A DNA stretch of 64,000 bases from Laceyella tengchongensis (GCF_900182735.1 NZ_FXTU01000003.1:124001-188000), one strand, 5' to 3'; numbered from the stretch's first letter, positions 52,101-60,782 are shown. Notes: generated by a model not told the origin, from the letters alone. Numbers and translations are program-made.

Positions 52101-52526
52101 ATGAAAGAGAATTCTTCAAATCAATTGCCAGATATCCGGCACAATTTGGTGTTGAAGGCACCGATTCTGAAAGTGTGGGAAGCAGTCGCTACTTCGGAAG
52201 GCCTCGCCGCTTGGTTTATGCCCAACGATTTTCAACCGAAGCAAGGACATGCCTTCCACTTGAACGCCGGCGGCTTTGGCTTGTCTCCCTGCACAGTGAC
52301 TGAAATCAACCCTCCTCATCACCTTTCTTTCCGATGGGGCAAAGATTGGACTATCACATTTGAATTACAAGAGTTAGATGGCGCCACTGCGTTTACTTTG
52401 ATCCATTCCGGCTGGAAAACCGATGAAACCACCGAGTTCGGTGAAAGCCATGAAGTGGTGCGCAATCGCATGGATCGAGGTTGGGCGGGGTTGCTTCAAT
52501 CACTCGCATCGCATGTTGAAAAATAA
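52101..52526 (+). CDS. SRPBCC/AHSA1-domain protein
   Basis: A 141-residue START-like ligand-binding fold protein: DIRHNLVLKAPILKVWEAVA, TSEGLAAWFMPNDFQPKQGH, HHLSFRWGKDWTITFELQEL and HEVVRNRMDRGWAGLLQSL match the AHSA1 (activator of Hsp90-like) family. The ATG at 52101 is chosen for its spacing from TGGAGTG; the ORF opens further upstream at 52041. Function unknown; it is followed by a YciI-like gene. Confidence 0.88.
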   Translation: MKENSSNQLPDIRHNLVLKAPILKVWEAVATSEGLAAWFMPNDFQPKQGHAFHLNAGGFGLSPCTVTEINPPHHLSFRWGKDWTITFELQELDGATAFTLIHSGWKTDETTEFGESHEVVRNRMDRGWAGLLQSLASHVEK

Positions 52527-52614
52527 AACATGCCGCTCGGCGGTCTCCGCATTTCATGCTACAATCAATACAGACTTTTGTTAAAACCAGACACCAAAGG
52601 AGACTGAGTTCACA

Positions 52615-52878
52615 ATGGCATATTACGCCGCAATCCTGCATATGGCAGACGCGGAAAAAAATCTGACTTTCCGCCCGCATCAACTAGCTTATTTAGAAGA
52701 ATTGGAACAACAAGGGAAAATTTTCGCCAAAGGCCCCTTCGCTGACGGCTCCGGCGGTATGGTGATATACATGGCCGATTCGTTGGAGGAAGCGGGAGAA
52801 TTGGCCGAACAAGACCCTTATGTCAAAGAAGGGGTTCGCCTCTTAGAATTGCATGAGTGGAAAATGGCGCGCGTGTAA
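52615..52878 (+). CDS. YciI-like protein
   Basis: An 87-residue YciI-fold protein: YYAAILHMADAEKNLTFRPH, QLAYLEELEQQGKIFAKGPF, DGSGGMVIYMADSLEEAGEL and DPYVKEGVRLLELHEWKM. These match the family except that the usual R-x-x-H near the start is FRPHQLAYL. Related proteins are dehalogenase- or isomerase-like, with unknown substrate. AAAGGAG precedes the ATG. A terminator follows. Confidence 0.9.
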   Translation: MAYYAAILHMADAEKNLTFRPHQLAYLEELEQQGKIFAKGPFADGSGGMVIYMADSLEEAGELAEQDPYVKEGVRLLELHEWKMARV

Positions 52879-52886
52879 AAGATGAA

Positions 52887-52919
52887 AAAAGACCTTGGCC
52901 CAATCAGCCAAGGTCTTTT
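52887..52919. terminator. Bidirectional intrinsic terminator
   Basis: A perfect 13-bp stem (AAAAGACCTTGGC and complement) with a 7-nt loop lies between the convergent YciI and MFS genes. Confidence 0.9.
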
Positions 52920-52930
52920 CCTTTATGTCA

Positions 52931-54199
52931 TTATTGATGCGCTTCCGTAGAGGATGACCCTTCAAGCGTTTGATTTCCCGGCATCCGATACATGGGAAGG
53001 ATGATCAGTGCTCCCAAGAACATCACAAACGCCGAGATTTCAAACATCCACACAACTGATAGCAGGTTTTTAAACGAACCGGCAACACTCATGGTTACCA
53101 CCATGGCTCCCGTGAATAGTGGGCTTAAAATTCCGTTCACCCGGCCCACAAACTCCGTTTCCGTATGTTGCAAAATCAGCGTATTAATCCCGATATGGAT
53201 CATTGGCAATACCAGACCCGCCAGGAACTCGATCAAAAGTGTCAGCCATAAGACAGTAGACAAGCCGCAAAGGGCAATCCCAACCGCATTGAAGAAAACA
53301 CCCATCATCAGCAGCCTTTGCGGTGGAACGTTCTTGGAGAAGGCCATGGCGATGCCGCCACCCAAAATCATCCCCAACCCGTTGGCCATCATCAGCCATT
53401 GCAATTGTTCTTTCGCCAGACCCAGGTGTTCCGTCACCAGAAAAATCCCCAACGGCTGAATCAACCCCAGTGCCAATCCTACTGTCAAAAAACATCCACC
53501 CAACAGGGTCAGCACTCGCTTGGACATGACATAGCGAATGCCGTCCTTCATTTCCTGCCACACGGACGACGGCGCCTTATCTTCTTCCAACACCCGATCT
53601 TCGGGCAAAAACAACAGCACCAAGGCCGACAGCAAAAAGGCGATACCCATTATACCAATAGCCATTTCGATCCCGAAATGCTGATAGACGAACGTCCCGA
53701 GCACAGGCCCCAAAATCATGAACACGGCGAATATCGTTTGGTAAATCGACATCCCCATCTGAATTAACGCTTCCGGCACGTGCAACTTAAACAGCTTCAT
53801 GCCCGAAGGCTGGGAAAACTGGGACAAGATTGCCGAAACCAATGTGGCCAAAAAGACAGCTTTCCAGGAGCCGAACATGAGTGTCAACAGAACAGCGAAA
53901 ATGGATAAAGCGCTCAAAAAATCACACCAGATCATCGTCCGTTTGGGACGCCATCGGTCGGCAAAGGTTCCACCGATAAATGAAAAAATGAAAATCGGAG
54001 CGAATTCGGCGACTGAAATCATGGATATGGCGAACGCATCTCCATTCGTTTTCTCCATGACAAACAACAATATTGCAAAATTGCGTACCCAAATACCGAT
54101 CTGCAAAAATAATTCCGATAGGAGGATGATTTGAACAAACCGATTTTTAAGCAAAGCGGATATCGTGGGGGTAGCATTCTTCTTCTCTTGCACTTGCAT
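52931..54199 (-). CDS. MFS efflux transporter (macrolide-efflux-like, 12 segments)
   Basis: A 422-residue major-facilitator protein of the MFS_3/Mef-like group with 12 hydrophobic segments. The inter-segment 2-3 loop GGTFADRWRPKRTMIWCDFL corresponds to the family G-x-x-x-D-R-x-x-R-R motif, and the centre carries a charged loop (PEDRVLEEDKAPSSVWQEMK). The ATG at 54199 has AGGGGAA upstream. Its leader of about 350 nt contains a promoter, a short peptide frame, several stems and a terminator, suggesting drug-induced attenuation. The substrate is likely a macrolide, tetracycline or related drug; this is inference. Confidence 0.9.
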   Translation of the reverse strand: MQVQEKKNATPTISALLKNRFVQIILLSELFLQIGIWVRNFAILLFVMEKTNGDAFAISMISVAEFAPIFIFSFIGGTFADRWRPKRTMIWCDFLSALSIFAVLLTLMFGSWKAVFLATLVSAILSQFSQPSGMKLFKLHVPEALIQMGMSIYQTIFAVFMILGPVLGTFVYQHFGIEMAIGIMGIAFLLSALVLLFLPEDRVLEEDKAPSSVWQEMKDGIRYVMSKRVLTLLGGCFLTVGLALGLIQPLGIFLVTEHLGLAKEQLQWLMMANGLGMILGGGIAMAFSKNVPPQRLLMMGVFFNAVGIALCGLSTVLWLTLLIEFLAGLVLPMIHIGINTLILQHTETEFVGRVNGILSPLFTGAMVVTMSVAGSFKNLLSVVWMFEISAFVMFLGALIILPMYRMPGNQTLEGSSSTEAHQ

Positions 54200-54275
54200 T
54201 TCTTTCCCCTGCCTTTCTATCAAAATGAATCATACCTCCTGCCAACACACTGAAATTCCTGCAATGTCTCTAAAT

Positions 54276-54308
54276 GCAAAAAGCCGTGAATGCAGTCTGC
54301 ACCCACGG
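54276..54308 (-). terminator. Attenuator terminator before the MFS gene
   Basis: Read on the minus strand, CCGTGGGTGCA-gac-TGCATTCACGG (two G-U pairs) is followed by CTTTTTGC. It lies 77 nt before the MFS start and after the leader peptide frame, the place expected for an attenuator. Confidence 0.75.
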
Positions 54309-54515
54309 TCATAATCAGATCTATTACCGAATTGAGAAAGGCAGATCTGACTTGTTGATTAACCTCTAATATGGGCACACTTTAACAAAGTATGGGAAAA
54401 TGAACGATCCTTCGTCACCTTCCATACTTCGCCTGCTTGATGCACGGCAAGCAGGGTCTGCATTCAATTCATCTCTTTGCATTAAGAGAACTTAGAATAC
54501 AAACAAAGTGCCCAT
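54309..54515 (-). ncRNA. Structured leader RNA of the MFS gene (attenuator)
   Basis: On the minus strand ATGGGCAC+TTT (54515 down) pairs with AAA+GTGCCCAT (ending 54371) across a multi-arm domain. Within it CCTGCTTG/CAAGCAGG (54432-54439 with 54448-54455) and AAGTATGG/CCATACTT (54422-54429 with 54388-54395) form further arms. AGATCTGA/TCAGATCT (54343-54350 with 54315-54322) lies before the terminator. The peptide frame 54359-54463 runs through these arms, so ribosome position would change folding. No ligand-binding riboswitch class that I know fits. Confidence 0.6.
54359..54463 (-). CDS. 34-residue leader peptide of the MFS attenuator
   Basis: A short frame within the leader RNA starts at ATG 54463 and encodes a 34-residue peptide containing VHQAGEVWKVTKDRSFSHTL, followed by LKCAHIRG. 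The sequence is strongly protein-like and reminds me, from memory only, of the leader peptide before tet(M) in Tn916-type elements. The ribosome site is weak (AAGAGATG region). Expression would couple drug-slowed translation to read-through of the terminator at 54276-54308. Direct regulation by another drug class is equally possible. Confidence 0.5.
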   Translation of the reverse strand: MQTLLAVHQAGEVWKVTKDRSFSHTLLKCAHIRG

Positions 54516-54557
54516 GTTTGAGATTAATACCACCTTTCTCCAATTGATTACTCTTGG

Positions 54558-54587
54558 ATCATAACATGGGGATGATCCTGCTGTCAA
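54558..54587 (-). promoter_or_regulatory. Promoter of the MFS leader
   Basis: On the minus strand TTGACA (54587-54582) and TATGAT (54563-54558) are 18 nt apart. Transcription would start near 54551, about 350 nt before the MFS start. The remaining bases up to 54889 are AT-rich and hold no other feature that I can support. Confidence 0.65.
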
Positions 54588-54889
54588 ACCATAATTTTAT
54601 TGTTTTTTTCATTTTGCAAAATATGATCATGGGGGCAGGTATCAATTTATTCATCTGATGGATAATTTATCTATATTCATTGGTTTTCAATTCGAAGCTG
54701 GGGTAACAATTCGTCAAAGTCAAGGGAGGTTGTAGTATCAAAATGTATTATAAAAAGTGAAAAATAAATGAGTAGTTTTATTGGAGTCTAATTGAGTGTT
54801 ATCATACTACCAATATTTATTCTGAAGGCAAAAGTATTGTTAACTATTGAAAGGCGCTTGCTGAAAAGTGATGTCACCGTAGAGAAAAA

Positions 54890-54936
54890 ATGCTCTCCCC
54901 TCTTAAACCTATGGGATCGGGTTCAAGGGAGAGCAT
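54890..54936 (-). terminator. Terminator of the lipoprotein operon
   Basis: ATGCTCTCCC pairs with GGGAGAGCAT, extended inwards by AACC/GGGTT-type pairs. On the minus strand it is followed by a T-run and lies 30 nt after the VWA gene stop. Confidence 0.8.
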
Positions 54937-54965
54937 GATATTGACTTCAGTTGACAGTATATCTT

Positions 54966-56285
54966 TTAATAAAGCTTATCCTGTTCTTCGTTTGCTTTGT
55001 TCAATACCTCTTTTTGTATCTTATTGGCTTCCTCCAGAACCACTTTCTGAAGTTTATTCGCTATATATAAGTTGTAGTCATGGATGTGGTTAGCGCGCTC
55101 TCGAAACTTTTGGTCAACATGATCATAGAGAAGTCGGAATTCAAACCCGCGTTCTTTCTCTAAATACTCTTCCATATGATAGAAACGAATTGTTTCTCTC
55201 TCTGTTATTTTATACATCTCGACAGACTTCTTTTCTAGCTCTTTGTATTTTTTGTTTGATACATCTGACGCCTTGTCATAATGCTCTCCAGCCCAGCGAG
55301 ACCATGCATCATAAAGTCGACCCCGCTCTTTTGCAAAATAGTCTTCCAGATCCACTTTAGAATTTACCGAGCTATACTTGCCACCACCAGCCTGAGCTGC
55401 CGCTTCAAGCGCTTTTTGTCCAGCATCATCAATATCAAAGCCGATGATATTTACTACAGCTTTAATATTGGATGTGTGGAGATCCTTTGCCACTCGAACA
55501 GGATCACCGCCGCAGGTTTCTACTCCATCGCTCACTACATAAATAATATTTTCGGCTTTGCTCTGGTTGGCCAGCTGTTGCTTGGCTAGTTTCATAGCGC
55601 CTGCCAACGGAGTATAACCAGTTGGTTGAAATTTGTTTAAGGCATAATTGAATTTACTTTCATCGTAGGCTCCAAGCGGGTAAACCTCTTCAATACTATT
55701 GCAGGAAACTGCCTTATCTTTCTCGTTATTGCTACCTTTGTGGCCGTAGACAGTCAGTGAAACATTGGCTCCGTCGGGCATTTGTTTGGCGAATGATTTA
55801 ACTGCTTGTTTCGCTAAATCCATCTTTTGACCACCGGATACTTTTGCCGCCATGGAGCCGCTTGAATCAACCAAAATCACAATGTTCACTGGTTTTTCTT
55901 CTGGTAGTTTCAAGCTTTTCATCCCGCCGGGGCCTTTGTCAACTTTGATGATAGATGTATCAAATTCTTGGAAATACTTAAAGTAAGGTGTGTAATCCTC
56001 CGCTGCCAACTCATAAAACTTGTTAAGAATCGTTTTTCCGTCAGCGTTCTTCGGGATTTTATCTAGTTCTTGTTTAACTTTGGCCCAATTGTATTTCTCA
56101 CCTGAATATTTACCGGCCGGAGGTAATGGAACTCCCTTTAATTCTTCGGGAACCTTCACATTTTCTTTGTCTTTGGATTCATTGTTCACTTGTTTTTTTT
56201 CAGTAGGTTGTGTGCTACTTGAATGGGAACAACCGCTTATAAGAAGGCCCACAATTAGCAAGCAGAGAAGTAGCTTATTTCTCAT
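54966..56285 (-). CDS. VWA-domain lipoprotein
   Basis: A lipoprotein of about 439 residues. The signal peptide ends with lipobox ISGC (LLLCLLIVGLLISGC). A von Willebrand factor A domain spans about residues 130-310, with an intact metal site (MIDAS): VILVDSSGSMAAK (D-x-S-x-S), the Thr in TGYTPLAGAM and Asp in YVVSDGVET. The last 130 residues are long charged helices (DLEDYFAKERGRLYDAWSRW, HIHDYNLYIANKLQKVVLEE). Exposed on the cell surface; it probably binds a protein partner. It is the second gene of an operon with the lipoprotein upstream. Confidence 0.88.
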   Translation of the reverse strand: MRNKLLLCLLIVGLLISGCSHSSSTQPTEKKQVNNESKDKENVKVPEELKGVPLPPAGKYSGEKYNWAKVKQELDKIPKNADGKTILNKFYELAAEDYTPYFKYFQEFDTSIIKVDKGPGGMKSLKLPEEKPVNIVILVDSSGSMAAKVSGGQKMDLAKQAVKSFAKQMPDGANVSLTVYGHKGSNNEKDKAVSCNSIEEVYPLGAYDESKFNYALNKFQPTGYTPLAGAMKLAKQQLANQSKAENIIYVVSDGVETCGGDPVRVAKDLHTSNIKAVVNIIGFDIDDAGQKALEAAAQAGGGKYSSVNSKVDLEDYFAKERGRLYDAWSRWAGEHYDKASDVSNKKYKELEKKSVEMYKITERETIRFYHMEEYLEKERGFEFRLLYDHVDQKFRERANHIHDYNLYIANKLQKVVLEEANKIQKEVLNKANEEQDKLY

Positions 56286-56321
56286 AGTTCCCTCCAATTT
56301 TAAAGACTTCTCCTAGGGTTC

Positions 56322-56840
56322 TTATTTAATATCCACTTTTTGACCATCCATGTCTTCAACAATGAACTTCTTTCCATCTAGTGCGCCAGTTTCAACCGTG
56401 ACATAATCCCGTGGTGGCAATTCTCTACCAATATCCTTCTCCCAAGCAACAATAATTTTAACGACATCATTCTCAATAACCTGAAGCTTTTTAATTGTAA
56501 TCTGTTGATGTTTGTATTTTTTGCTTGCTTGGACATAAAGCATATCTTCATGATCCCAATCTTGGTTGTCCAAACTGGAGGGATGCTTATCTTTGTTGTA
56601 GACCCAAATTCCTGCAGTGGGTTCAGGATCCGGAGCACCCATGATCCAGTTGATACCTTTGAACTCAATTTCTTTATGAGCTTGATTGGGTTCTACAGCA
56701 TCTACTGTACTTGCTGTCCCTTCCGATTTTTGCTCTTCCTTTACTTTACTAGTTTCCGAATTGTTCTCATTCTCTTTACTTCCGCATCCAGCCAATAATG
56801 AAACAGTAAGTACAAGTATTAGTGTGAGAAAACGTTTCAA
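56322..56840 (-). CDS. Hypothetical lipoprotein
   Basis: A protein of about 172 residues with lipoprotein signal (LTLILVLTVSLLAGC, lipobox LAGC), then a Ser/Glu/Lys-rich linker of about 35 residues and a globular beta-rich domain (GINWIMGAPDPEPTAGIWVY, VIENDVVKIIVAWEKDIGRE). The start is TTG 56840 with AGGAGG 8 nt upstream. It lies 36 nt before the VWA lipoprotein gene and is probably co-transcribed. No family recognised. Confidence 0.75.
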   Translation of the reverse strand: MKRFLTLILVLTVSLLAGCGSKENENNSETSKVKEEQKSEGTASTVDAVEPNQAHKEIEFKGINWIMGAPDPEPTAGIWVYNKDKHPSSLDNQDWDHEDMLYVQASKKYKHQQITIKKLQVIENDVVKIIVAWEKDIGRELPPRDYVTVETGALDGKKFIVEDMDGQKVDIK

Positions 56841-57375
56841 AAACAAAACCTCCTATTCAATGAATATGTAATTTTATAAACATATTCAATTTTAATCAAT
56901 ATTCATCAGTACGTCCACAAATTCCCTATTAAACTCACAATTTCTTCATTATTCCTATAATACGTAGCCAAATCAGGCCCCTTTAATTACATTCAATAAA
57001 CCTTCTATATTGATATCAGAGTAAAGAACAGATGCTTTTGACAATCATCCACACGCTTGTTCTCTTAAAGTGTTAAGTAAAAATAACGCATTTTAGTATT
57101 CACGGCTTACTTCCCGTTATACTGTCAAACGAAACAAAAACATCCCATAGTATTTTGGATGTCGTAGTACCTAAGTAGCTTCATCCCAAAAGACAACTCT
57201 GTGTGAGAAACATAAATACTAAAATAATGAAACCAACATTATTTTTACGTTATATTTAGTATAATTAAAATAAAAAATAAATTTATCACTATAGAACAAT
57301 GGAATCAATAGTCTACTTAAAAAATAAAGTTAAGGCGATATTTTGCTCAACTAAACTGCCTTGGGAGGAATGACC
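56841..57375. other. AT-rich gene-free gap
   Basis: No gene, RNA motif or clear repeat was found in this stretch of about 530 bp. It must contain the promoter of the minus-strand lipoprotein operon and of the CPBP protease gene. The composition is distinctly AT-rich. Confidence 0.4.
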
Positions 57376-58230
57376 GTGAATCACTCCAACATGCGCATCA
57401 GCTTTGCTTATCTTTATATTGCGGTCGTTTTACTGGTTTCATGGGCGATCGGGGGCGTGTCTTATTACACTGGTGGGTACCAAAGCACCGTGGAAAATAT
57501 GATTTACGTGATGATCACCCCTGCGGTTATCGCCCTCTGCTTTCAAATGTGGGCGTATAAAAAATCACTGTGGGGCGAGATGTTGTCCATCGTTAAAAAT
57601 TGCAATGCCAAAGCGGTCTTCTTCGCGATTTATTATCCCTTACTCTTTATTGGCGCTTTGTCCGTTTTTTCCTTATTTTGCGGAAATGGATCGGCGAATC
57701 CGACCTCACTTTCATCATTTATCCAATCCCTTCATATGTTCCCACTTTATTTTTTGTTGGATTTCCCTATTTTCTGGGGAGAGGAATATGGTTGGAGAGG
57801 CTTCTTGTTAATGCATTTCACCTCATCTTGGGGAAAATTTAAAGCGACGATTCTTGCAGGGCTTGTATGGGCGCTTTATCACATTCCCCTGGTGTTCCTG
57901 CTCGCCAAATCCACCGGGATCGGCAATCCGGTGGCGGTGAGCCTAGTGCAAGCTCTCACCGCGTTCTTCTTTTCATTCGCATTTTCACATGCTTATTACC
58001 TATCTGGGGCCTTGCTCCCGGTCGTGTTACTACATTGGGTTTGGAATATGTTTAATCCAGCGTTCCTCGGCAACATTTATACCAATAAGCAAGGCATTAT
58101 TACTGGGGATATCTTTTTCCAAAATGGAGAAGGAATCATGGGACTGGTCTTGTCATTGCTCATGGCTTTTGCCATTGGCTGGCGCTTCATAAAGTCCGAT
58201 AAAAACTGCAGGGCATACCGCGACGCTTAA
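57376..58230 (+). CDS. CPBP family intramembrane metalloprotease (Abi)
   Basis: A 284-residue membrane protein with about eight hydrophobic segments, of the CPBP/Abi (CAAX protease-like) family. Motif 1 is WGEEYGWRGFLLMH (E-E-x-x-x-R), motif 2 is ALYHIPLVFLL (the first catalytic His), and motif 3 is VLLHWVWNMFNP (H-x-x-x-N/D). The GTG at 57376 is chosen: GGGAGG lies 8 nt upstream, too near the ATG at 57370. Such proteins may process lipidated peptides or bacteriocin-related substrates. A terminator follows. Confidence 0.88.
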   Translation: MNHSNMRISFAYLYIAVVLLVSWAIGGVSYYTGGYQSTVENMIYVMITPAVIALCFQMWAYKKSLWGEMLSIVKNCNAKAVFFAIYYPLLFIGALSVFSLFCGNGSANPTSLSSFIQSLHMFPLYFLLDFPIFWGEEYGWRGFLLMHFTSSWGKFKATILAGLVWALYHIPLVFLLAKSTGIGNPVAVSLVQALTAFFFSFAFSHAYYLSGALLPVVLLHWVWNMFNPAFLGNIYTNKQGIITGDIFFQNGEGIMGLVLSLLMAFAIGWRFIKSDKNCRAYRDA

Positions 58231-58249
58231 TTTTTCCCTATCTTCGCCG

Positions 58250-58287
58250 AACAAAAACCCGGCGCATTGAGACGCCAGGTTTTTGTT
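58250..58287 (+). terminator. Intrinsic terminator
   Basis: AACAAAAACC...GGCG pairs with CGCC...GGTTTTTGTT, ending 13 nt before the leader hairpin of the permease gene. Confidence 0.85.
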
Positions 58288-58300
58288 CATATATTTCAAT

Positions 58301-58350
58301 ATGTCAGGTACAAGCGAACATCCCGATCACACCCCTTATGTACCGGACAT
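58301..58350 (+). promoter_or_regulatory. Leader stem-loop before the purine permease
   Basis: ATGTCAGGTACA (58301-58312) pairs with TGTACCGGACAT (58339-58350) with one A-G mismatch, enclosing a 26-nt loop. It is not the purine riboswitch. Its position before a promoter-like region makes a DNA element as likely as an RNA element. Confidence 0.35.
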
Positions 58351-58413
58351 CCCTCCAGCGATTGTTCGTCTGCCCAATCACCCAATCTTTCCAATATTTA
58401 TTTCCTATCCACA

Positions 58414-58458
58414 AAAACTGAACGATATGCTATTATATAGACTATATTATTCGGAAAT
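58414..58458 (+). promoter_or_regulatory. Possible twin PurBox before the purine permease
   Basis: AAAACTGAACGAT (58414-58426) and the complement of ATTATTCGGAAAT (58446-58458) each differ from the PurR box A-W-W-W-CCGAAC-W-W-T at one core position and face each other, but they are 19 nt apart instead of the usual 16-17. The permease gene starts 18 nt further on. Confidence 0.35.
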
Positions 58459-58476
58459 AGTCAATGGAGGTTCCTC

Positions 58477-59766
58477 ATGGGTAAATTAAATGGATGGAAG
58501 ATTTCCTTTCTTGGATTTCAACACGTCTTAGCTATGTATGCTGGGGCGGTGGTTGTGCCCTTGATTGTCGGCGGGGCGCTGAAGATGAATCCCGAACAAT
58601 TGGCTTATTTGATTTCGATTGATTTATTCACCTGCGGCATCGCCTCACTCTTGCAAGTGATCGGCGGCCGTTATTTCGGCGTCAAACTTCCCGTCATCTT
58701 GGGCTGCACCTTTACCGCCGTGCCACCAATGATCACCATCGGGCAATTGGAAGGCTTGCCCGCCATTTATGGATCCATCATCGCTTCTGGCTTGATCGTT
58801 ACCCTGATCGCGCAATTTTTTAATCATATTATGCGTTTGTTTCCTCCTGTGGTGATCGGATCGGTCATTACCACGATCGGTGTGTCCCTGATTCCTGTCG
58901 CCATGAACAATATGGCCGGAGGGCAAGGCTCCCCCACTTTCGGGCAGTGGGAAAACCTGTTCCTGGGACTGCTAACGCTTCTCACCGTCATCTTGCTCAA
59001 TCGGTTTGGCAAAGGATTCATTCAATCCATTTCCGTTCTGCTCGCCATGGTCATCGGTACGATTACCGCTTGGTTCATGGGTTTGGTGGACTTGAGCCAT
59101 GTTGCGGACGCGAGCTGGTTCCGAATCGTGCAACCTTTTTATTTCGGTGTGCCCGAATTCCATGTGTCTTCTATTATCACCATGTCTTTGGTCGCGATCG
59201 TCAGCATGATTGAATCGACTGGGGTTTTCATGGCGCTGGCCGACATATGCGACGAAAAATTGGAAGGAGAACGCGTTAAAAAAGGACTGCGCGCTGAAGG
59301 CATGGCCATCATGATCGGCGGACTATTCAACTCGTTCCCTTATACCAGTTTCTCGCAAAACGTGGGGCTGGTAGCACTGAGCAAAGTGAAATCGCGCGCC
59401 GTGGTCATCGCGGCCGGCATCATCCTCATCGTATTGGGGTTATTGCCGAAAGTGGCAGCGGTAACCACCATCATCCCTAACGCTGTTCTCGGCGGAGCTA
59501 TGATCCCCATGTTTGGTATGGTCATCGTTTCCGGCATTCGGGCCCTGGCTACCATCGACTTTAAACAAACCCAAAATTTGCTGATCGTGGCGTGTTCGGT
59601 GGGAATGGGATTGGGAACTTCCGTCGTTCCAGCCATCTTCAAAGAACTACCTGACATGATCCGCGTTGTCGTCGAAAATGGCATTGTCTTGGGTAGCTTA
59701 ACCGCCATCGTGTTGAACATCATCTTCAACAAACAGGCGAAACCCTCAGCCGCCGAAGCGGTGTAA
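58477..59766 (+). CDS. NCS2 family xanthine/uric acid permease
   Basis: A 429-residue nucleobase:cation symporter-2 family protein with about 14 hydrophobic segments. It starts FLGFQHVLAMYAGAVVVPLI, has GCTFTAVPPMITIG, the family segments PEFHVSSIITMSLVAIVSMI-ESTG and NSFPYTSFSQNVGLVALSKV, then VLGGAMIPMFGMVIVSG. These match the PbuX/UacT/PucK branch that takes up xanthine or uric acid with protons. The ATG has TGGAGG upstream. A terminator follows. The substrate choice between xanthine and uric acid is open. Confidence 0.93.
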   Translation: MGKLNGWKISFLGFQHVLAMYAGAVVVPLIVGGALKMNPEQLAYLISIDLFTCGIASLLQVIGGRYFGVKLPVILGCTFTAVPPMITIGQLEGLPAIYGSIIASGLIVTLIAQFFNHIMRLFPPVVIGSVITTIGVSLIPVAMNNMAGGQGSPTFGQWENLFLGLLTLLTVILLNRFGKGFIQSISVLLAMVIGTITAWFMGLVDLSHVADASWFRIVQPFYFGVPEFHVSSIITMSLVAIVSMIESTGVFMALADICDEKLEGERVKKGLRAEGMAIMIGGLFNSFPYTSFSQNVGLVALSKVKSRAVVIAAGIILIVLGLLPKVAAVTTIIPNAVLGGAMIPMFGMVIVSGIRALATIDFKQTQNLLIVACSVGMGLGTSVVPAIFKELPDMIRVVVENGIVLGSLTAIVLNIIFNKQAKPSAAEAV

Positions 59767-59789
59767 AATGCCAACTCGCTAATAAAACG

Positions 59790-59830
59790 AAGCCTCTGTC
59801 TTGTGTCACGAAACCACAGGGCAGAGGCTT
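59790..59830 (+). terminator. Intrinsic terminator
   Basis: AAGCCTCTG (59790-59798) pairs with CAGAGGCTT (59822-59830), with further pairing of CTTGTG/CCACAGG in the loop and a T-run after it. Confidence 0.85.
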
Positions 59831-60024
59831 TTTTTCCACGCGCCAAATGCGAACAGCTCACCACGATAGGCGTCTTCATCAGGAAGAAATGAGCACGCTC
59901 GTTGCGATGGTATAAATGAACACCTCACTTATTGGCAAGATTCTCTTCGTAGAAAGATGAGGCGTAATTTTTCTTCTGTTAAAGATATGCATTGCAAACC
60001 AGTTTATAATGAAAGGTGACCAGA

Positions 60025-60513
60025 TCATTTAATCTTGATCGGGGCTGTTGGGATGTTTCCATTCAAAATCGGCTCTAGCAATTCCCCCAGCCGTTTTGGA
60101 AACACCAATTCCTCTGTCTGCTTCAATTCGTCAACACTCCACCAATGATGAGTCAAGTAACCCAATTGCTCCTCCGCAGTCAAGTGATCCAGTCGAATAT
60201 TCACTCCTTTTGCGTAAGCGAGACGATAATGCTCAACAAATCGAGTGGGCACGCCTTTGAACTCTAAGTCCACTTCCCTGATCCAGATAAACGGCCCCCA
60301 GTCCACATTTACCAACCCAGTTTCTTCCCACAATTCCCGTTTTGCGGCGGCGGCAAATGTCTCACCTTCCTCCAATCCACCACCTGCGGTAAACCAAACC
60401 GGTCTGCCATCCGGATTCTCTTCACTTTTGATAAGTCGGTCTTCCATTTTGAAAAGCAACAAGCGATTCTGCTCATTCAACAACACAATTCTGGCCGCCT
60501 CGCGTATGATCAT
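60025..60513 (-). CDS. Nudix hydrolase
   Basis: A 162-residue Nudix enzyme that hydrolyses nucleoside diphosphates linked to other groups. The Nudix box is GGGLEEGETFAAAAKRELWE followed by ETGL, with all conserved Gly, Glu and Arg residues (G-x5-E-x7-R-E-x2-E-E-x-G type). The ATG at 60513 is chosen because GGAGAGGTG lies 8 nt upstream. The substrate is unknown. It is monocistronic and followed by the 60514-60836 gap. Confidence 0.9.
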   Translation of the reverse strand: MIIREAARIVLLNEQNRLLLFKMEDRLIKSEENPDGRPVWFTAGGGLEEGETFAAAAKRELWEETGLVNVDWGPFIWIREVDLEFKGVPTRFVEHYRLAYAKGVNIRLDHLTAEEQLGYLTHHWWSVDELKQTEELVFPKRLGELLEPILNGNIPTAPIKIK

Positions 60514-60782
60514 GCGATTTTCACCTCTCCTACCAAATCTCTCCATAACAAACTTGTATATGCCTCCACTAGAATCAAGGTGGCATCGTTAAAAATACAG
60601 CACAAACAACCCTCCGCCCCATGGATACTCCCACATGACGAAACAAAAAAGCGGAACTGCAATCCGTCTTTCCTATGGGCGAGGTATTCCACACATCATC
60701 GAAATCCCATCTTTTATAACAATTACATTTAAAAATATGTAAATATTTAAAACCAAATCATAGACTTTAACTACCAATCTTC

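Noticed and set aside
54240..54550. T-box or known ligand riboswitch before the MFS gene
   Set aside because: GGTGGTA occurs only upstream of the structured domain and lacks the T-box core; no specifier or known aptamer core was found, while the peptide frame and terminator fit an attenuator better.
58231..58476. Purine riboswitch before the NCS2 permease
   Set aside because: The conserved three-way junction core of the purine aptamer is absent.
58283..58489. Open frame of 68 codons overlapping the leader of the purine permease
   Set aside because: No ribosome site, and it runs through the promoter and into the permease gene in another frame.
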